Shown: piece by piece, positions 34,330 to 43,389 of the stretch
How positions within the stretch are numbered: position 1 is the stretch's first letter
Layout of the letters: each line of letters begins with the position of its first letter
Assembly (NCBI GenBank): GCA_016285265.1
Contig: JAEEQL010000009.1
Span: forward strand, 1-43,392
Length of the DNA: 43,392 bases
Origin: Lachnospiraceae bacterium
Lineage (GTDB): Bacteria > Bacillota > Clostridia > Lachnospirales > Lachnospiraceae
Reading direction: 5' to 3'
Position numbers and translations under genes: made by a program
The notes under the pieces: generated by a model
What the model was told of the DNA's origin: nothing
Databases searched by the model: none
Seen by the model: only the letters and a program-made list of their open reading frames with translations

Positions 34330-36900
34330 TCAGCACGTGATCAACAGATGCTCGTTGGGCGCATCGTTGTAAACTTCACACTTCCTGCCGGATACATCAT
34401 AGACATGCACTATATCCTTAAGGCATTCATCCACTTCAAACTCCGATACGATATCAGGTGAAGAAGACAGCTTTTCAGGAGAATAATGCAGCGTCTTTTC
34501 ACCCGCAAACACCGCCGTATACATAATCTCTGCTTCGACAAGATCCTGGAAGATATGGCTTCCGTATGACAGCTCCGGATTATAGCCCGCACGTGCTTCT
34601 TCTGCCTCGCAGATGATCTCATATTCACTGATATCCGCAAATGTCGTGGGCACTCCGAGCTCCGGAGATGAAGTTCCGACTCTTCCCGGAACGATGAGCA
34701 TCATGTGCTTGTTCTTACCGCGGAATTGCCAGTTTATCTTACCGATGAGTTTTGCGACCAGATCCTTATCCTTATATGGCATGTTGTAATATCCTATCGG
34801 ATCCACCAGGACGATAAGATCAAGCTTCGATGCCCTGCACATTCCCATCGATGCTCCCTTACTCTCAAGAAGGATACTGTCTGCCGGAATCCCTTCGGGT
34901 ATCACATCGCCGGACTTTGTCTTCTGGATCTGAAGCGGCCTGCACTGAAGAAGATCCACCGAATACTCTCCGTTTTCGGAAATATTTATCGTAAATTCCG
35001 TATCGACCGGGTACTCATATTCGTCCTGGATGCATCTGAGAAGTCTTCTCATCTGTTCCATGAGCGTTTTGTTGGTGACAAGCCCCTTGCATGAGATGAA
35101 CTTAACATCCCTGTCCCTTCCCATATCACGCAGCCTGGACTCGGCTTCAAAATCATGCTCAAGAAGGATCTTATCAAGATATTTCGGAATGTCCGCTTCC
35201 ATGTCCTCGAGATAAAGCTTCTTCAGCGTCTTATCAGACATATCGATCACTTCCGCTTTTCCCTGTGAAAACTTATGCTTATCCGCGGATGATGAATACA
35301 AAGATTTTTCGGGCATGTCGAGATTTACTATCCTTGGATATGATCCTTCTGTCCTGTCTACGGCCGATGTGCCGAGTCCCATGACAAGCCTCAGCATACC
35401 CGCAGTGGGATCGGAATCCTTCATTATGCGGTACGGACTGTACGAATAACCCACGCCCGCCGCACAGGGCATATAATTCGAGCCGTAATACGATCCCGAT
35501 ACGCGCTGTATGAGAAGAGCCATCTGTTCATCACGTTTATCGAGTCCTCTTCTCTTACGGTAATCGAGAGCCGACAGACTCATTGAGCTTGCATATACCA
35601 CCTTGATCGCATGCTCAAGCTCGGCAAGTCTTTCTTCGAGCGTTCCCCTGTTGACGCAGAAAACTGATTCGTATTTTCCGGCGAATGCATTTCCGAAACC
35701 GTCCTCAAGGATACTGCTGGATCTGATGATATAAGGATCCTGTCCGTAATAATTTATTATCCTCAAAAACTGCTCCTTCATGGCATCCGAAAACGATCCT
35801 TCCTTGATCTTCGAAGCGAAAAGAGGTGCAAGTTCGAAATAGCCTTCTGCGGTTCTCTGCTTTATCCTCATGTCCCAGAGGTTATTGTCCACGATATAGG
35901 TATAGTAAAGGTCGGAACCGACATAGAATGAATCATGCGGTTCGAGAACCTCGTTTATATCCGGTTCATTATTACGGATTATTGCCCTGGCAAGAAGCAT
36001 TCCGCATGCTTTTCCTCCTATCATTCCCGTACCGACCATATGGTCCCTTACGGCAAAATAATCCTCGGGAAGAAAATGCTTTTTCACCATCCTTCGCATC
36101 TTCTCATCACGGGTCATCATGATATTGCACATCTGCGAACAGTCATCGCTTATATCGAACCCGTTTTCTTTTAACACCTTCACACGGTTGAAAAATCTGT
36201 CCCACGAATCGGTGAACTGCTCTTCCGCCGACCGCTGGGCTTTTCCGAGTGCCTGGTAAAAACGGCTGGACTTTACTCCGTAGAGTATAGGACGGAATTC
36301 TCCCGTCTTCGGATCGTACGAATGAGGAAGGAACATCGTATCGGAATTTCTGTTCCACACCTTCTCGGGGCGGACATAGACATTCTTTTCATCGGAGTAA
36401 ACATCAAAGAAAAGCTGCGTGGTATTGAGGATCTTATTGATCGCTTCCACAGAGTGCTTGCCTCTGATAACAGGAAAAAAAGCAACCGTATCGAGAATGA
36501 AAAGAAACGGGCATGTGACCCTGAAGAAATTTCCCATCATCAGATCGGTCGCCCATGCGGCCTGCAGATCTGACAGACAGTCGAATACATAGAATGCATC
36601 AAAGCCTTCCCGGTCTATGACATTGTGAATATCCACCGTAAAATTCTCAAATCTGTGGGTCAGAGGAATATTCACGGTCTTTACTTCGGGGCAGTCTTCT
36701 ATCAGCGGCTCATGGCTTGCAAAGCGGAAATAGATTATATTGCGCTTATCCTCTATAGCCTGCTTCAGATACGGTTCCATGAACAGCCTGAACTGCGAAA
36801 GATCCGATACGCGCCAGACGACATTATCGCCGAGACGTATATTGTCGAGTGCCTTATCCATTTCGGGGATGCCGCTCTTAATGGGATCAAATGCCGCCAT
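34330..36900 (-). CDS. KaiC-like domain fused to PEP-synthase-type ATP-grasp domain
   Basis: The 856-aa protein has an N-terminal RecA/KaiC-like domain (about residues 1-170) recognised from SGIPEMDKALDNIRLGDNVV. The Walker A position reads WRVSDLSQF, so the P-loop is lost. The middle (about 280-700) matches the PEP/pyruvate-binding ATP-grasp domain of PEP synthase/PPDK: GTGMIGGKACGM, YIIRSSSILEDGFGNAFAGKYES and MGLGTSAVDRTEGSYPRIV. The phosphohistidine swivel and TIM-barrel domains of true PEP synthase are absent. The C-terminal 160 residues have no recognised family. It is unlikely to be a PEP synthase; a phosphotransferase or regulatory role is a guess. The truncated PucR gene follows 31 bp downstream. 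AAGGAGG precedes the ATG. Confidence 0.82.
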   Translation of the reverse strand: MAAFDPIKSGIPEMDKALDNIRLGDNVVWRVSDLSQFRLFMEPYLKQAIEDKRNIIYFRFASHEPLIEDCPEVKTVNIPLTHRFENFTVDIHNVIDREGFDAFYVFDCLSDLQAAWATDLMMGNFFRVTCPFLFILDTVAFFPVIRGKHSVEAINKILNTTQLFFDVYSDEKNVYVRPEKVWNRNSDTMFLPHSYDPKTGEFRPILYGVKSSRFYQALGKAQRSAEEQFTDSWDRFFNRVKVLKENGFDISDDCSQMCNIMMTRDEKMRRMVKKHFLPEDYFAVRDHMVGTGMIGGKACGMLLARAIIRNNEPDINEVLEPHDSFYVGSDLYYTYIVDNNLWDMRIKQRTAEGYFELAPLFASKIKEGSFSDAMKEQFLRIINYYGQDPYIIRSSSILEDGFGNAFAGKYESVFCVNRGTLEERLAELEHAIKVVYASSMSLSALDYRKRRGLDKRDEQMALLIQRVSGSYYGSNYMPCAAGVGYSYSPYRIMKDSDPTAGMLRLVMGLGTSAVDRTEGSYPRIVNLDMPEKSLYSSSADKHKFSQGKAEVIDMSDKTLKKLYLEDMEADIPKYLDKILLEHDFEAESRLRDMGRDRDVKFISCKGLVTNKTLMEQMRRLLRCIQDEYEYPVDTEFTINISENGEYSVDLLQCRPLQIQKTKSGDVIPEGIPADSILLESKGASMGMCRASKLDLIVLVDPIGYYNMPYKDKDLVAKLIGKINWQFRGKNKHMMLIVPGRVGTSSPELGVPTTFADISEYEIICEAEEARAGYNPELSYGSHIFQDLVEAEIMYTAVFAGEKTLHYSPEKLSSSPDIVSEFEVDECLKDIVHVYDVSGRKCEVYNDAPNEHLLITC

Positions 36901-36914
36901 ATTTACCTCCTTAA

Positions 36915-36955
36915 AGCAAAAAGGCGTCCCATCCGAATTGGATGAAACGCCTTTG
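36915..36955 (-). terminator. terminator after clpB
   Basis: On the minus strand AAAGGCGT, an inner CATCC/GGATG pair and ACGCCTTT are followed by TTGCTTT. The stem ends 15 bases before the next gene's start on the same strand. Confidence 0.8.
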
Positions 36956-37009
36956 TTTCACTGATATCTGCAATTATCTTACCATTTACGGAAGACAATT
37001 ACAATCCGT

Positions 37010-39607
37010 TCAATTTCCGTCTTTTACCGATGCGCTGTAGCCGTCGATTCCGGTGTCGATGACAATGGTCTGATTTTCGGAAACCCTGTCTTCGAGAATG
37101 AATCTCGCGGCAAGTGTCTCGATATGCTTCTGGATATAACGCTTTAACGGCCTTGCACCGTATACCGGATCGTATGCGGAATCTATAACGCTCTGCACCG
37201 CGGCATCCGTAAGCTCAACCTTGATATCCTTATCGGACAGTCTCTTGTTGATGTCTTCGATAAGAAGACTGATGATGCCGTTTAAGTTATCCTTGGTAAG
37301 AGGCTTGAACATTATGATCTCATCGAGTCTGTTAAGGAACTCGGGACGGAAGTGAGCCTTAAGCTCTTCCATTGCAAGGTCTTCCGCATCATCTTTGATG
37401 TTTCCTTCATCGTCTATTCCGTCGAGAAGGAATCTTGCACCGATGTTGGATGTCATGATGATGATCGTGTTCTTGAAGTCGACGGTCTTGCCGTGTGAAT
37501 CGGTTATACGTCCGTCATCGAGCACCTGAAGAAGAACATTGAAAACATCGGGTGCCGCCTTTTCTATCTCGTCGAAAAGAACGACGCAGTAAGGCTTTCT
37601 TCGAACCGCTTCGGTAAGCTGTCCGCCCTCATCGTATCCGACATATCCGGGAGGAGCTCCGATCAGTCTCGATACGGAGTGCTTTTCCATATATTCACTC
37701 ATATCGATACGGACCATATTGGTCTCGTCGTCAAAGAGTGCGGCTGCAAGTGACTTTGCAAGCTCGGTCTTACCTACACCCGTAGGTCCGAGGAAAAGGA
37801 ATGATCCGATCGGCTTCGAAGGATCCTTGATACCTGCCTTTGAACGGATGATCGCTTCGGTAACTTTCGTAACCGCTTCATCCTGTCCCATCACTCTCTT
37901 GTGAAGTTCATCATCGAGGTGAAGCGTCTTGGTCCTTTCGCCTTCGGTAAGCTTTGCAACGGGAATGCCGGTCCACTTTGAAACGATCCTTGCGATCTCT
38001 TCGTCGGAAACTTTTTCACGGACGAGTTTGTTCTCCGTGCTTCCGCTGTTTTCGGCAGCCTCAAGTTCCTTCTTCAGTCTGGGCAGGGTTCCGTATGAAA
38101 GTTCCGCAGCCTTCTCAAGGTCGCCCTTGGTCTGAGCTATTGCGATCTGTGAATTGACGGAATCGATCTCTTCACGAAGCTTACTCAGTTTTCCCGCCGC
38201 ATTCTTTTCGTTATCCCACTGTGCCTTCTGAGTTTCAAAGCTTTCCTTTAACTCTGCAAGTTCCTTCTGAAGATCACCCAGGCGTTCCTTCGAAAGATTA
38301 TCCTCTTCCTTCTTGAGCGCGGTCTCTTCTATCTGGAGCTGAAGGATCTTACGGTTCATCTCATCGAGCTCCGCGGGAAGCGAATCCATCTCGGTCTTGA
38401 TAAGTGCACATGCTTCATCGACAAGATCGATCGCCTTATCGGGAAGGAATCTGTCGCTTATATATCTGTTGGAAAGAACCGCCGCGGAAACAAGCGCGGT
38501 GTCCATGATCTTGACGCCGTGATAAACCTCGTATCTTTCCTTTAATCCTCTGAGGATCGAGATCGTATCTTCGACCGTCGGCTCATCGACCATTACGGGC
38601 TGGAAACGTCTTTCGAGTGCGGCATCGGTCTCAATGTACTGGCGGTACTCATCGAGAGTGGTCGCACCGATGCAGTGAAGTTCACCTCTTGCGAGCATGG
38701 GCTTGAGCATATTGCCGGCATCGAGTGCACCGTCGGTCTTGCCCGCACCGACTATTGTGTGGAGCTCATCTATGAAAAGAATGATATTTCCGTCGGAAGC
38801 TTTTACTTCATCGAGAACGGCCTTAAGTCTTTCCTCGAACTCGCCTCTGTACTTTGCACCCGCGATAAGTGCACCCATATCGAGTGCAAAGATCTTCTTA
38901 TCCTTCAGGTTGTCGGGAACATCACCGCGTACGATACGCTGTGCAAGACCTTCCACGACCGCAGTCTTACCTACACCGGGTTCACCGATCAGAACGGGAT
39001 TGTTCTTGGTCTTCCTTGAAAGGATACGCACAACATTTCTTATCTCGGAATCCCTTCCGATGACGGGATCGAGCTTCTGGTCACGCGCCTTCTCTACAAG
39101 GTCCTGTCCGTACTTTTCAAGGGTGTCGTAAGTGGCTTCGGGATTGTCGGAGGTTACCCTCTGATTACCCCTGACCTGTGAAAGAGCCATGAGGAAGCGC
39201 TCCCTGGTAATGCCGTACTCCTTGAAGATCTCCTTCATGGTCCGCGAAGGATACTTGATCATCGCAAGGAAGAGATGCTCTACCGATACATACTCATCTC
39301 CCATTGCCTTCGCTTCGTCTTCGGCAAATGTAAGGACCTTGTTCAGATCCTGGCTTATATGCATCTGTCCCGCACCGCTTCCGGATACCTTGACGCATTT
39401 CGAAAGATACTCATCCGCCTTTGCACAGAAATGCTCGGTGTTGATCTCCATCTTCTCAATGAGCTTCAGGATGAGGCTGTCGTCAATGTGAAGAAGCGAG
39501 ACGAGAAGGTGCTCCTGTCCCAGTTCCTGGTTTCCGTATTCTGTTCCGAGGCGTTCGATCCCGTTGATCGCCTCCATGGACTTCTGTGTAAACTTTTGAA
39601 TATTCAT
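37010..39607 (-). CDS. clpB: ATP-dependent chaperone ClpB
   Basis: The 865-aa Hsp100 disaggregase rescues aggregated proteins with DnaK. It has a Clp N domain (about residues 1-145), AAA-1 with [13 protein letters not shown] and [15 protein letters not shown], the coiled-coil M domain (about 400-520), and AAA-2 with [13 protein letters not shown] and [12 protein letters not shown]. The M domain and lack of a ClpP-binding tripeptide separate it from ClpA/ClpC. The start was set at ATG 39607 behind GGGGGG; an in-frame ATG at 39655 lies inside a repeat element. It is monocistronic. No CIRCE or CtsR operator was found. Confidence 0.97.
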   Translation of the reverse strand: MNIQKFTQKSMEAINGIERLGTEYGNQELGQEHLLVSLLHIDDSLILKLIEKMEINTEHFCAKADEYLSKCVKVSGSGAGQMHISQDLNKVLTFAEDEAKAMGDEYVSVEHLFLAMIKYPSRTMKEIFKEYGITRERFLMALSQVRGNQRVTSDNPEATYDTLEKYGQDLVEKARDQKLDPVIGRDSEIRNVVRILSRKTKNNPVLIGEPGVGKTAVVEGLAQRIVRGDVPDNLKDKKIFALDMGALIAGAKYRGEFEERLKAVLDEVKASDGNIILFIDELHTIVGAGKTDGALDAGNMLKPMLARGELHCIGATTLDEYRQYIETDAALERRFQPVMVDEPTVEDTISILRGLKERYEVYHGVKIMDTALVSAAVLSNRYISDRFLPDKAIDLVDEACALIKTEMDSLPAELDEMNRKILQLQIEETALKKEEDNLSKERLGDLQKELAELKESFETQKAQWDNEKNAAGKLSKLREEIDSVNSQIAIAQTKGDLEKAAELSYGTLPRLKKELEAAENSGSTENKLVREKVSDEEIARIVSKWTGIPVAKLTEGERTKTLHLDDELHKRVMGQDEAVTKVTEAIIRSKAGIKDPSKPIGSFLFLGPTGVGKTELAKSLAAALFDDETNMVRIDMSEYMEKHSVSRLIGAPPGYVGYDEGGQLTEAVRRKPYCVVLFDEIEKAAPDVFNVLLQVLDDGRITDSHGKTVDFKNTIIIMTSNIGARFLLDGIDDEGNIKDDAEDLAMEELKAHFRPEFLNRLDEIIMFKPLTKDNLNGIISLLIEDINKRLSDKDIKVELTDAAVQSVIDSAYDPVYGARPLKRYIQKHIETLAARFILEDRVSENQTIVIDTGIDGYSASVKDGN

Positions 39608-39633
39608 ATATATCCCCCCTTTCAGGAGATGAA

Positions 39634-39662
39634 GTGAACGACGGAACCGTCCCATCGTTCAC
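39634..39662. repeat. 29-bp GTGAAC...GTTCAC inverted-repeat element in clpB leader
   Basis: The ends GTGAACGA and TCGTTCAC are inverted repeats, and the core is GGAACCGTCCC. It has the same length, ends and core as each arm of the 22.6-kb palindrome. It lies between the clpB promoter and ribosome site, so the mRNA would carry it as a hairpin. Confidence 0.8.
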
Positions 39663-39693
39663 CCTTCGTTATTGTTTCATCTGTTCTATATGA

Positions 39694-39721
39694 AGTATAA
39701 CACAGTGTGCATTAATTGCAA
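39694..39721 (-). promoter_or_regulatory. clpB promoter
   Basis: On the minus strand TTGCAA (39716-39721) and TATACT (39694-39699) are 16 bp apart, with TGTG before the -10. Transcription would begin near 39687, giving an 80-nt leader that includes the 29-bp hairpin element. Confidence 0.6.
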
Positions 39722-39732
39722 TATATATTTTT

Positions 39733-40905
39733 TCATCCGGGAAAATCGATCGCTGATGTATAAAGAGCGTTAAAGTCCGGCTCAAGCGCAAGGTTGATGA
39801 CTTCCGGGGTCTGTGTGATGCGTGCGCCCGCAGCATAAGAATACGCACCCGCAAGCGAGGTATTTCCTCCCGCTGTGCATATGTTTATTAGTTCACCCGG
39901 AAGAAGTCCTATGTATGCGGCATCCCAGGGATTTAAATGCACTCCGAACCCGCCGGAAAGCGTGCACTTTTCGATTTCACCAAAATAGATCCCCGCTTTT
40001 TCACAGATGATCCTTATTCCTGCATTCATTGCAGCCTTTGCAAGCTGCAGCGCACGGATCGATTCCTGCGTGATATGGACGTTTCCGATATCGATGCCCT
40101 CATCAAACCAGGGATCCTTAAGAAGACCGCTGCGGTCCGCATATCCTCCTTTTAACAGGACGGAAGTCAGGTGGATCATATCCGCGCCCCATATGCCCTT
40201 ACAGGGACCGCCTTCGAATGCGGGACCTGCGGCCGTTGCAGTCACATAAAGATGATCTTTGTTTCCGAGCGCGATCTCTCCGTTTGTTCCGAGGTCGCAT
40301 AAAAGCCTGTACTTATCCGAGGAACAGATATCCGCTGCGAGAATGCCGGAATAGATATCGGATCCCACGAATGCGGAAAAGCCCGGAAGAACTCTCACAC
40401 TGACCGTCACGTCCGAGATCTTCATTTCATAAGAATCACCGTTTATATGAGATGCGGTAAAGGGTGCCTCGCCAAGCTCTGCGGGATCGTATCCCATAAG
40501 CAGATATATCATGGTGGTGTTTGCACTCACATACATATCAAGCTTTCCGCTCAGATCGTTTTCACGGATGAATTTCTTCACACCGGTTCCGATCACATTG
40601 CGGATGCTTTCTTTCATTTCTTCAAGAGCATATTTATCGGCGGACGCCTTTATCCTTGAAAGCACATCGGCTCCGAACCTGCCCTGGGGATTCAGGCTCA
40701 CATATGTACCCGCAACTTTACCGTCCGCTCCGACATAAGCCATCGCCACGGTGGTGGTTCCGATATCGGTACAGATAAGAGGACGCGAAACCAAGCCGCC
40801 CGTAAAGCGCCCCTCTCCTATCGTAAGGATGTCGAAAGGATCTTCGAATTCCCCGAAGCATCTTCCGCATCCCGTGCATATTGTACATCTGTTTCCTTTT
40901 TTCAT
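39733..40905 (-). CDS. ASKHA-domain protein, minimal RACo-like
   Basis: The 390-aa protein starts with a compact four-Cys motif, CTICTGCGRC (residues 7-16), in place of the plant-type ferredoxin domain of corrinoid reductive activators (RACo). The rest is an ASKHA ATPase, CTDIGTTTVAMAYVG at about 44-58, with LPGFSAFVGSDIYSGILA, CDLGTNGEIALG and ATAAGPAFEGGPCKGI matching the RACo C-terminal domain (DUF4445). By family it would use ATP to drive low-potential reduction of a corrinoid protein. No corrinoid protein or methyltransferase gene is in the window. The start was set at ATG 40905, because longer starts run back through the upstream gene and its terminator. The ribosome site is weak. Confidence 0.8.
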   Translation of the reverse strand: MKKGNRCTICTGCGRCFGEFEDPFDILTIGEGRFTGGLVSRPLICTDIGTTTVAMAYVGADGKVAGTYVSLNPQGRFGADVLSRIKASADKYALEEMKESIRNVIGTGVKKFIRENDLSGKLDMYVSANTTMIYLLMGYDPAELGEAPFTASHINGDSYEMKISDVTVSVRVLPGFSAFVGSDIYSGILAADICSSDKYRLLCDLGTNGEIALGNKDHLYVTATAAGPAFEGGPCKGIWGADMIHLTSVLLKGGYADRSGLLKDPWFDEGIDIGNVHITQESIRALQLAKAAMNAGIRIICEKAGIYFGEIEKCTLSGGFGVHLNPWDAAYIGLLPGELINICTAGGNTSLAGAYSYAAGARITQTPEVINLALEPDFNALYTSAIDFPG

Positions 40906-40978
40906 ATCCGAAAGTATATCACATTTATCCGCATCCGCGCTCGCGAATGAAATGAGGAATCCGGCTGTTTTGGAGCAC

Positions 40979-41013
40979 AAAAAAACTTCCGGCCGAAAAT
41001 GACCGGAAGTTTT
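40979..41013 (-). terminator. terminator after zinc-ribbon membrane protein gene
   Basis: On the minus strand AAACTTCCGG and CCGGAAGTTT form a stem followed by TTTTTG. Confidence 0.88.
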
Positions 41014-41029
41014 AAATGTGATCAAATAA

Positions 41030-41536
41030 TTACTTGATGACCTTGATGGCTCCGAAGAAGAGTACAGGCTTGGTCTCACCCTTGCATGCATTAACGATTG
41101 CAATGATAACACATACAAAACGGAAGATGACCCATGCCCATCCTACAACAGGGATCCAGCCAAGGAATGCATCGATGATACTGAAGAGTGAGAATACCAT
41201 ACACTGGTTGCTGTAAAACTTCAGATAATCGGAACGCTGTCCGTTAACTTCGCCGCCGAAGTAACCAAGGATAAATCCGAAGAATCCAACAAGAGGTGAA
41301 AGGCATGAGAACATCATTGAAATTCCGAGGAATTTATCTAAAGGATTAACGGGCGCATACATAGGATGTGAAGGTGCTACGGGTGCTGCCTGCTGGTACT
41401 GAGGCTGAGGCTGGGGCTGAGGTGCGCCCTGAGGCTGTGCTGCTCCTGCAGCTGCTGCGCCAAAGTTGAAGCCACATACTGTGCAGAATACGGCATCATC
41501 TGCTACCTGAGCTCCACATTTAGAACAAGTTTTCAT
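41030..41536 (-). CDS. zinc-ribbon membrane protein
   Basis: The 168-aa protein has an N-terminal zinc ribbon (TCSKCGAQV and FCTVCGFNFG), an Ala/Pro/Gln-rich linker (about residues 24-60), and a membrane part with three hydrophobic segments (about 68-92, 108-135 and 135-152), ending KPVLFFGAIKVIK. The layout resembles DUF4870-type small membrane proteins with a zinc ribbon. Function is unknown. The ATG follows AGGAGG, and the gene is monocistronic. Confidence 0.8.
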   Translation of the reverse strand: MKTCSKCGAQVADDAVFCTVCGFNFGAAAAGAAQPQGAPQPQPQPQYQQAAPVAPSHPMYAPVNPLDKFLGISMMFSCLSPLVGFFGFILGYFGGEVNGQRSDYLKFYSNQCMVFSLFSIIDAFLGWIPVVGWAWVIFRFVCVIIAIVNACKGETKPVLFFGAIKVIK

Positions 41537-41602
41537 AAGTGTCCCTCCTAAAATCGTGAGTTATAATTTCGATGAGAACTGCGTGTTCTACCACCGAAAC
41601 GA

Positions 41603-41611
41603 ATTATATCA
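41603..41611 (-). promoter_or_regulatory. extended -10 candidate for zinc-ribbon membrane protein gene
   Basis: On the minus strand TGA precedes a perfect TATAAT (41603-41608), about 67 bp upstream of the start. No convincing -35. Confidence 0.45.
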
Positions 41612-41698
41612 TAAAAATACAAAATGTTGTATATGAATTCATAAATACACTAATATTTTACTTGTGCATAAAACCAATATTACCTTAAAATAGAAGCG

Positions 41699-42892
41699 AT
41701 GAAAGAACTTAACCCGCTCAACATCATAAGATATGCGATTTTTACGGCTATTTCGGCATCGCTTCTCATTCTTTTCCCTTCGGTAAATGCATCCGCAGCG
41801 GAGGCTGATCCCTATTCGATCATCTGCTCTTTCGCATCCGCAAACGGTAAGAATGTGCTTGCGGTAAGCGAAGAATCAATCCCCGGCACCTTTTCCACCG
41901 TCACGGAAGCCGCATCATACGCGGCGGAAGGAGACATCATCTACATCTTTCCGGGCGAGTATGAAGAAAGCCTGGACCTTCGCTCAAAGGAGCTCATTCT
42001 TTTCGGACAGGACAGGGACACCTGCATAATCAGGTATGAAACCTCGAGATACACTTATCCCGTTCTCAATGTTTCCGCAGGAACCTTCAGCAATCTCACA
42101 TTTTACGGATACTCAAGCTCTTCTGCGGAGCTTTCTTCCGATGTCACAGGCATGACGCCCGAGACCGTCGACAACAATTTCTCCGGATATGTCATTCACA
42201 TCGATGACGATAACGAGTACGGACGCAGTCTCGTATTCAACAACTGCAACATCATATCGGAAAACAACAACTGCATCGGACTCGGATTCAGGGATCATTT
42301 TTCGGTCGCCTTTGAAAACTGTCTCCTCAGATCTGTCGGAAACGCAGGAATTCTCTATGTTCACGATCCCGAGCAGCTCATAGGTCCAAATAGCGATATG
42401 AAGCTTGCATTCAGAAACTGCATCTGGGAAAACTTCGGTTACCCTTATGTGATATGCGCAAAATCGATCCACACCACAAACCGCGTTGAACTGACATTTC
42501 AAAATGTCACCACATACTGCTATGCAAGCAATCTGACCGAACTCTACTCACCCGGAAATGCATTCAGCGGATTTGATGTAAGGCTTCAGCTCCAGCTTCC
42601 GCAGGTTTTCGGAAACACTCCCGTTACTTTGAGAGACGATAAAAAGGTCAGCGAATATCTCAGGGAATTCAGGGAGCAGGCGCTTTCCGTAAAGCCCGGA
42701 ATATACTTCCTTACGGAAAAAAGAAAAACCGTAAAAGATCCGGATGAGCTTCCCAAGACCGTTACCGTTTATTACATCAACAACGCATACGATCTTCCGG
42801 GCGACGGCTGGATCGGAAGCAATGCATTCTATCTTACGGAAGAATGCTCGGGAAATACTCTCGACGAAATGAATTATCACATAAATAATTGA
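41699..42892 (+). CDS. secreted right-handed beta-helix protein
   Basis: The 397-aa protein has a signal peptide (hydrophobic core about residues 12-27, cleavage near ASAAEA). The region FSTVTEAASYAAEGDIIYIFPGEY is typical of the first coils of pectin-lyase-like parallel beta-helix proteins, and LNVSAGTFSNLTFYG, VFNNCNIISENNNCIG and FENCLLRSVGN are further coils. No pectinesterase or lyase catalytic set was recognised, so carbohydrate binding or lysis is only a guess. It stands alone, divergent from the zinc-ribbon gene. The ribosome site is weak. Confidence 0.75.
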   Translation: MKELNPLNIIRYAIFTAISASLLILFPSVNASAAEADPYSIICSFASANGKNVLAVSEESIPGTFSTVTEAASYAAEGDIIYIFPGEYEESLDLRSKELILFGQDRDTCIIRYETSRYTYPVLNVSAGTFSNLTFYGYSSSSAELSSDVTGMTPETVDNNFSGYVIHIDDDNEYGRSLVFNNCNIISENNNCIGLGFRDHFSVAFENCLLRSVGNAGILYVHDPEQLIGPNSDMKLAFRNCIWENFGYPYVICAKSIHTTNRVELTFQNVTTYCYASNLTELYSPGNAFSGFDVRLQLQLPQVFGNTPVTLRDDKKVSEYLREFREQALSVKPGIYFLTEKRKTVKDPDELPKTVTVYYINNAYDLPGDGWIGSNAFYLTEECSGNTLDEMNYHINN

Positions 42893-42971
42893 CCTGCATT
42901 TGTGCAAAATGATCCTGTATCAAATGAATTGCATACAAAATGCTGAATTTTCAGAACATTAAGTTTTTTGT

Positions 42972-43001
42972 TTGACAGAATTCGTTCACAAATGTTAATA
43001 T
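42972..43001 (+). promoter_or_regulatory. promoter of cold-shock protein gene
   Basis: A perfect TTGACA (42972-42977) and TAATAT (42996-43001) are 18 bp apart; the alternative TTAATA gives 17. Transcription would begin near 43008, giving a leader of about 170 nt. Confidence 0.75.
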
Positions 43002-43027
43002 TTTATTAAGATTCAGGTACGGACGTG

Positions 43028-43176
43028 ATCTCACATATTTTTGTAAATCACCTCTGATCAGATGATTTTCAAAAGTATGTGATTTTTTTATGAAATCCAT
43101 ACCGAATCATTAACCGGTCCTTAGGACCAAGTATTTCAAAGGGGTCAGTCACCCCGGGCTTTATAGGAGGCACCAA
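43028..43176 (+). promoter_or_regulatory. structured leader of cold-shock protein gene
   Basis: After the promoter come a long imperfect hairpin with a T-run (43031-43090), the palindrome GGTCCTTAGGACC (43116-43128), and the hairpin GGGGT-CAGTC-ACCCC (43141-43155), then AGGAGG at 43165-43170. Long structured leaders are characteristic of csp mRNAs. Confidence 0.6.
43031..43090 (+). terminator. terminator-like hairpin in csp leader
   Basis: TCACATATTTTTG and CAAAAGTATGTGA form the lower stem, an AAATCA/TGATTT pair the upper stem, and seven T follow. It lies about 25 nt after the predicted start site of the csp transcript, so it may attenuate transcription, or it may serve the upstream beta-helix gene. 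Confidence 0.65.
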
Positions 43177-43389
43177 ATGAACAAGGGAACTGTCAAGTGG
43201 TTTAATGCACAGAAGGGTTATGGTTTCATCACCGATGAGGCTTCAGGAAAGGATGTATTCGTACACTTCTCCGGCATCAATTCTGATGGATACAAGACTC
43301 TCGACGAGGGCGCTACCGTTACCTTCGATATCGAAGTTGACGAAGCAAAGGGCAAGGAGCGCGCTGTCAACGTTACTGTACAGAAGTAA
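43177..43389 (+). CDS. cold-shock protein, CspA family
   Basis: The 70-aa OB-fold protein binds single-stranded RNA and DNA. RNP1 reads KGYGFI and RNP2 reads VFVHF, both in the usual places, and [11 protein letters not shown] is the family start. Length is normal. AGGAGG lies 6 nt before the ATG. The leader has a strong promoter and hairpins, suggesting post-transcriptional or attenuation control. Confidence 0.97.
   Translation: MNKGTVKWFNAQKGYGFITDEASGKDVFVHFSGINSDGYKTLDEGATVTFDIEVDEAKGKERAVNVTVQK

Noticed and set aside
40905-40930. Leaderless transcript for the ASKHA gene (a TATACT 7 nt ahead of the ATG)
   Set aside because: There is no matching -35 hexamer at the right distance, so the promoter is not convincing.
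41699-42892. Beta-helix protein as a pectate lyase
   Set aside because: The repeat pattern fits the fold, but no catalytic residue set of pectin-active enzymes could be recognised.
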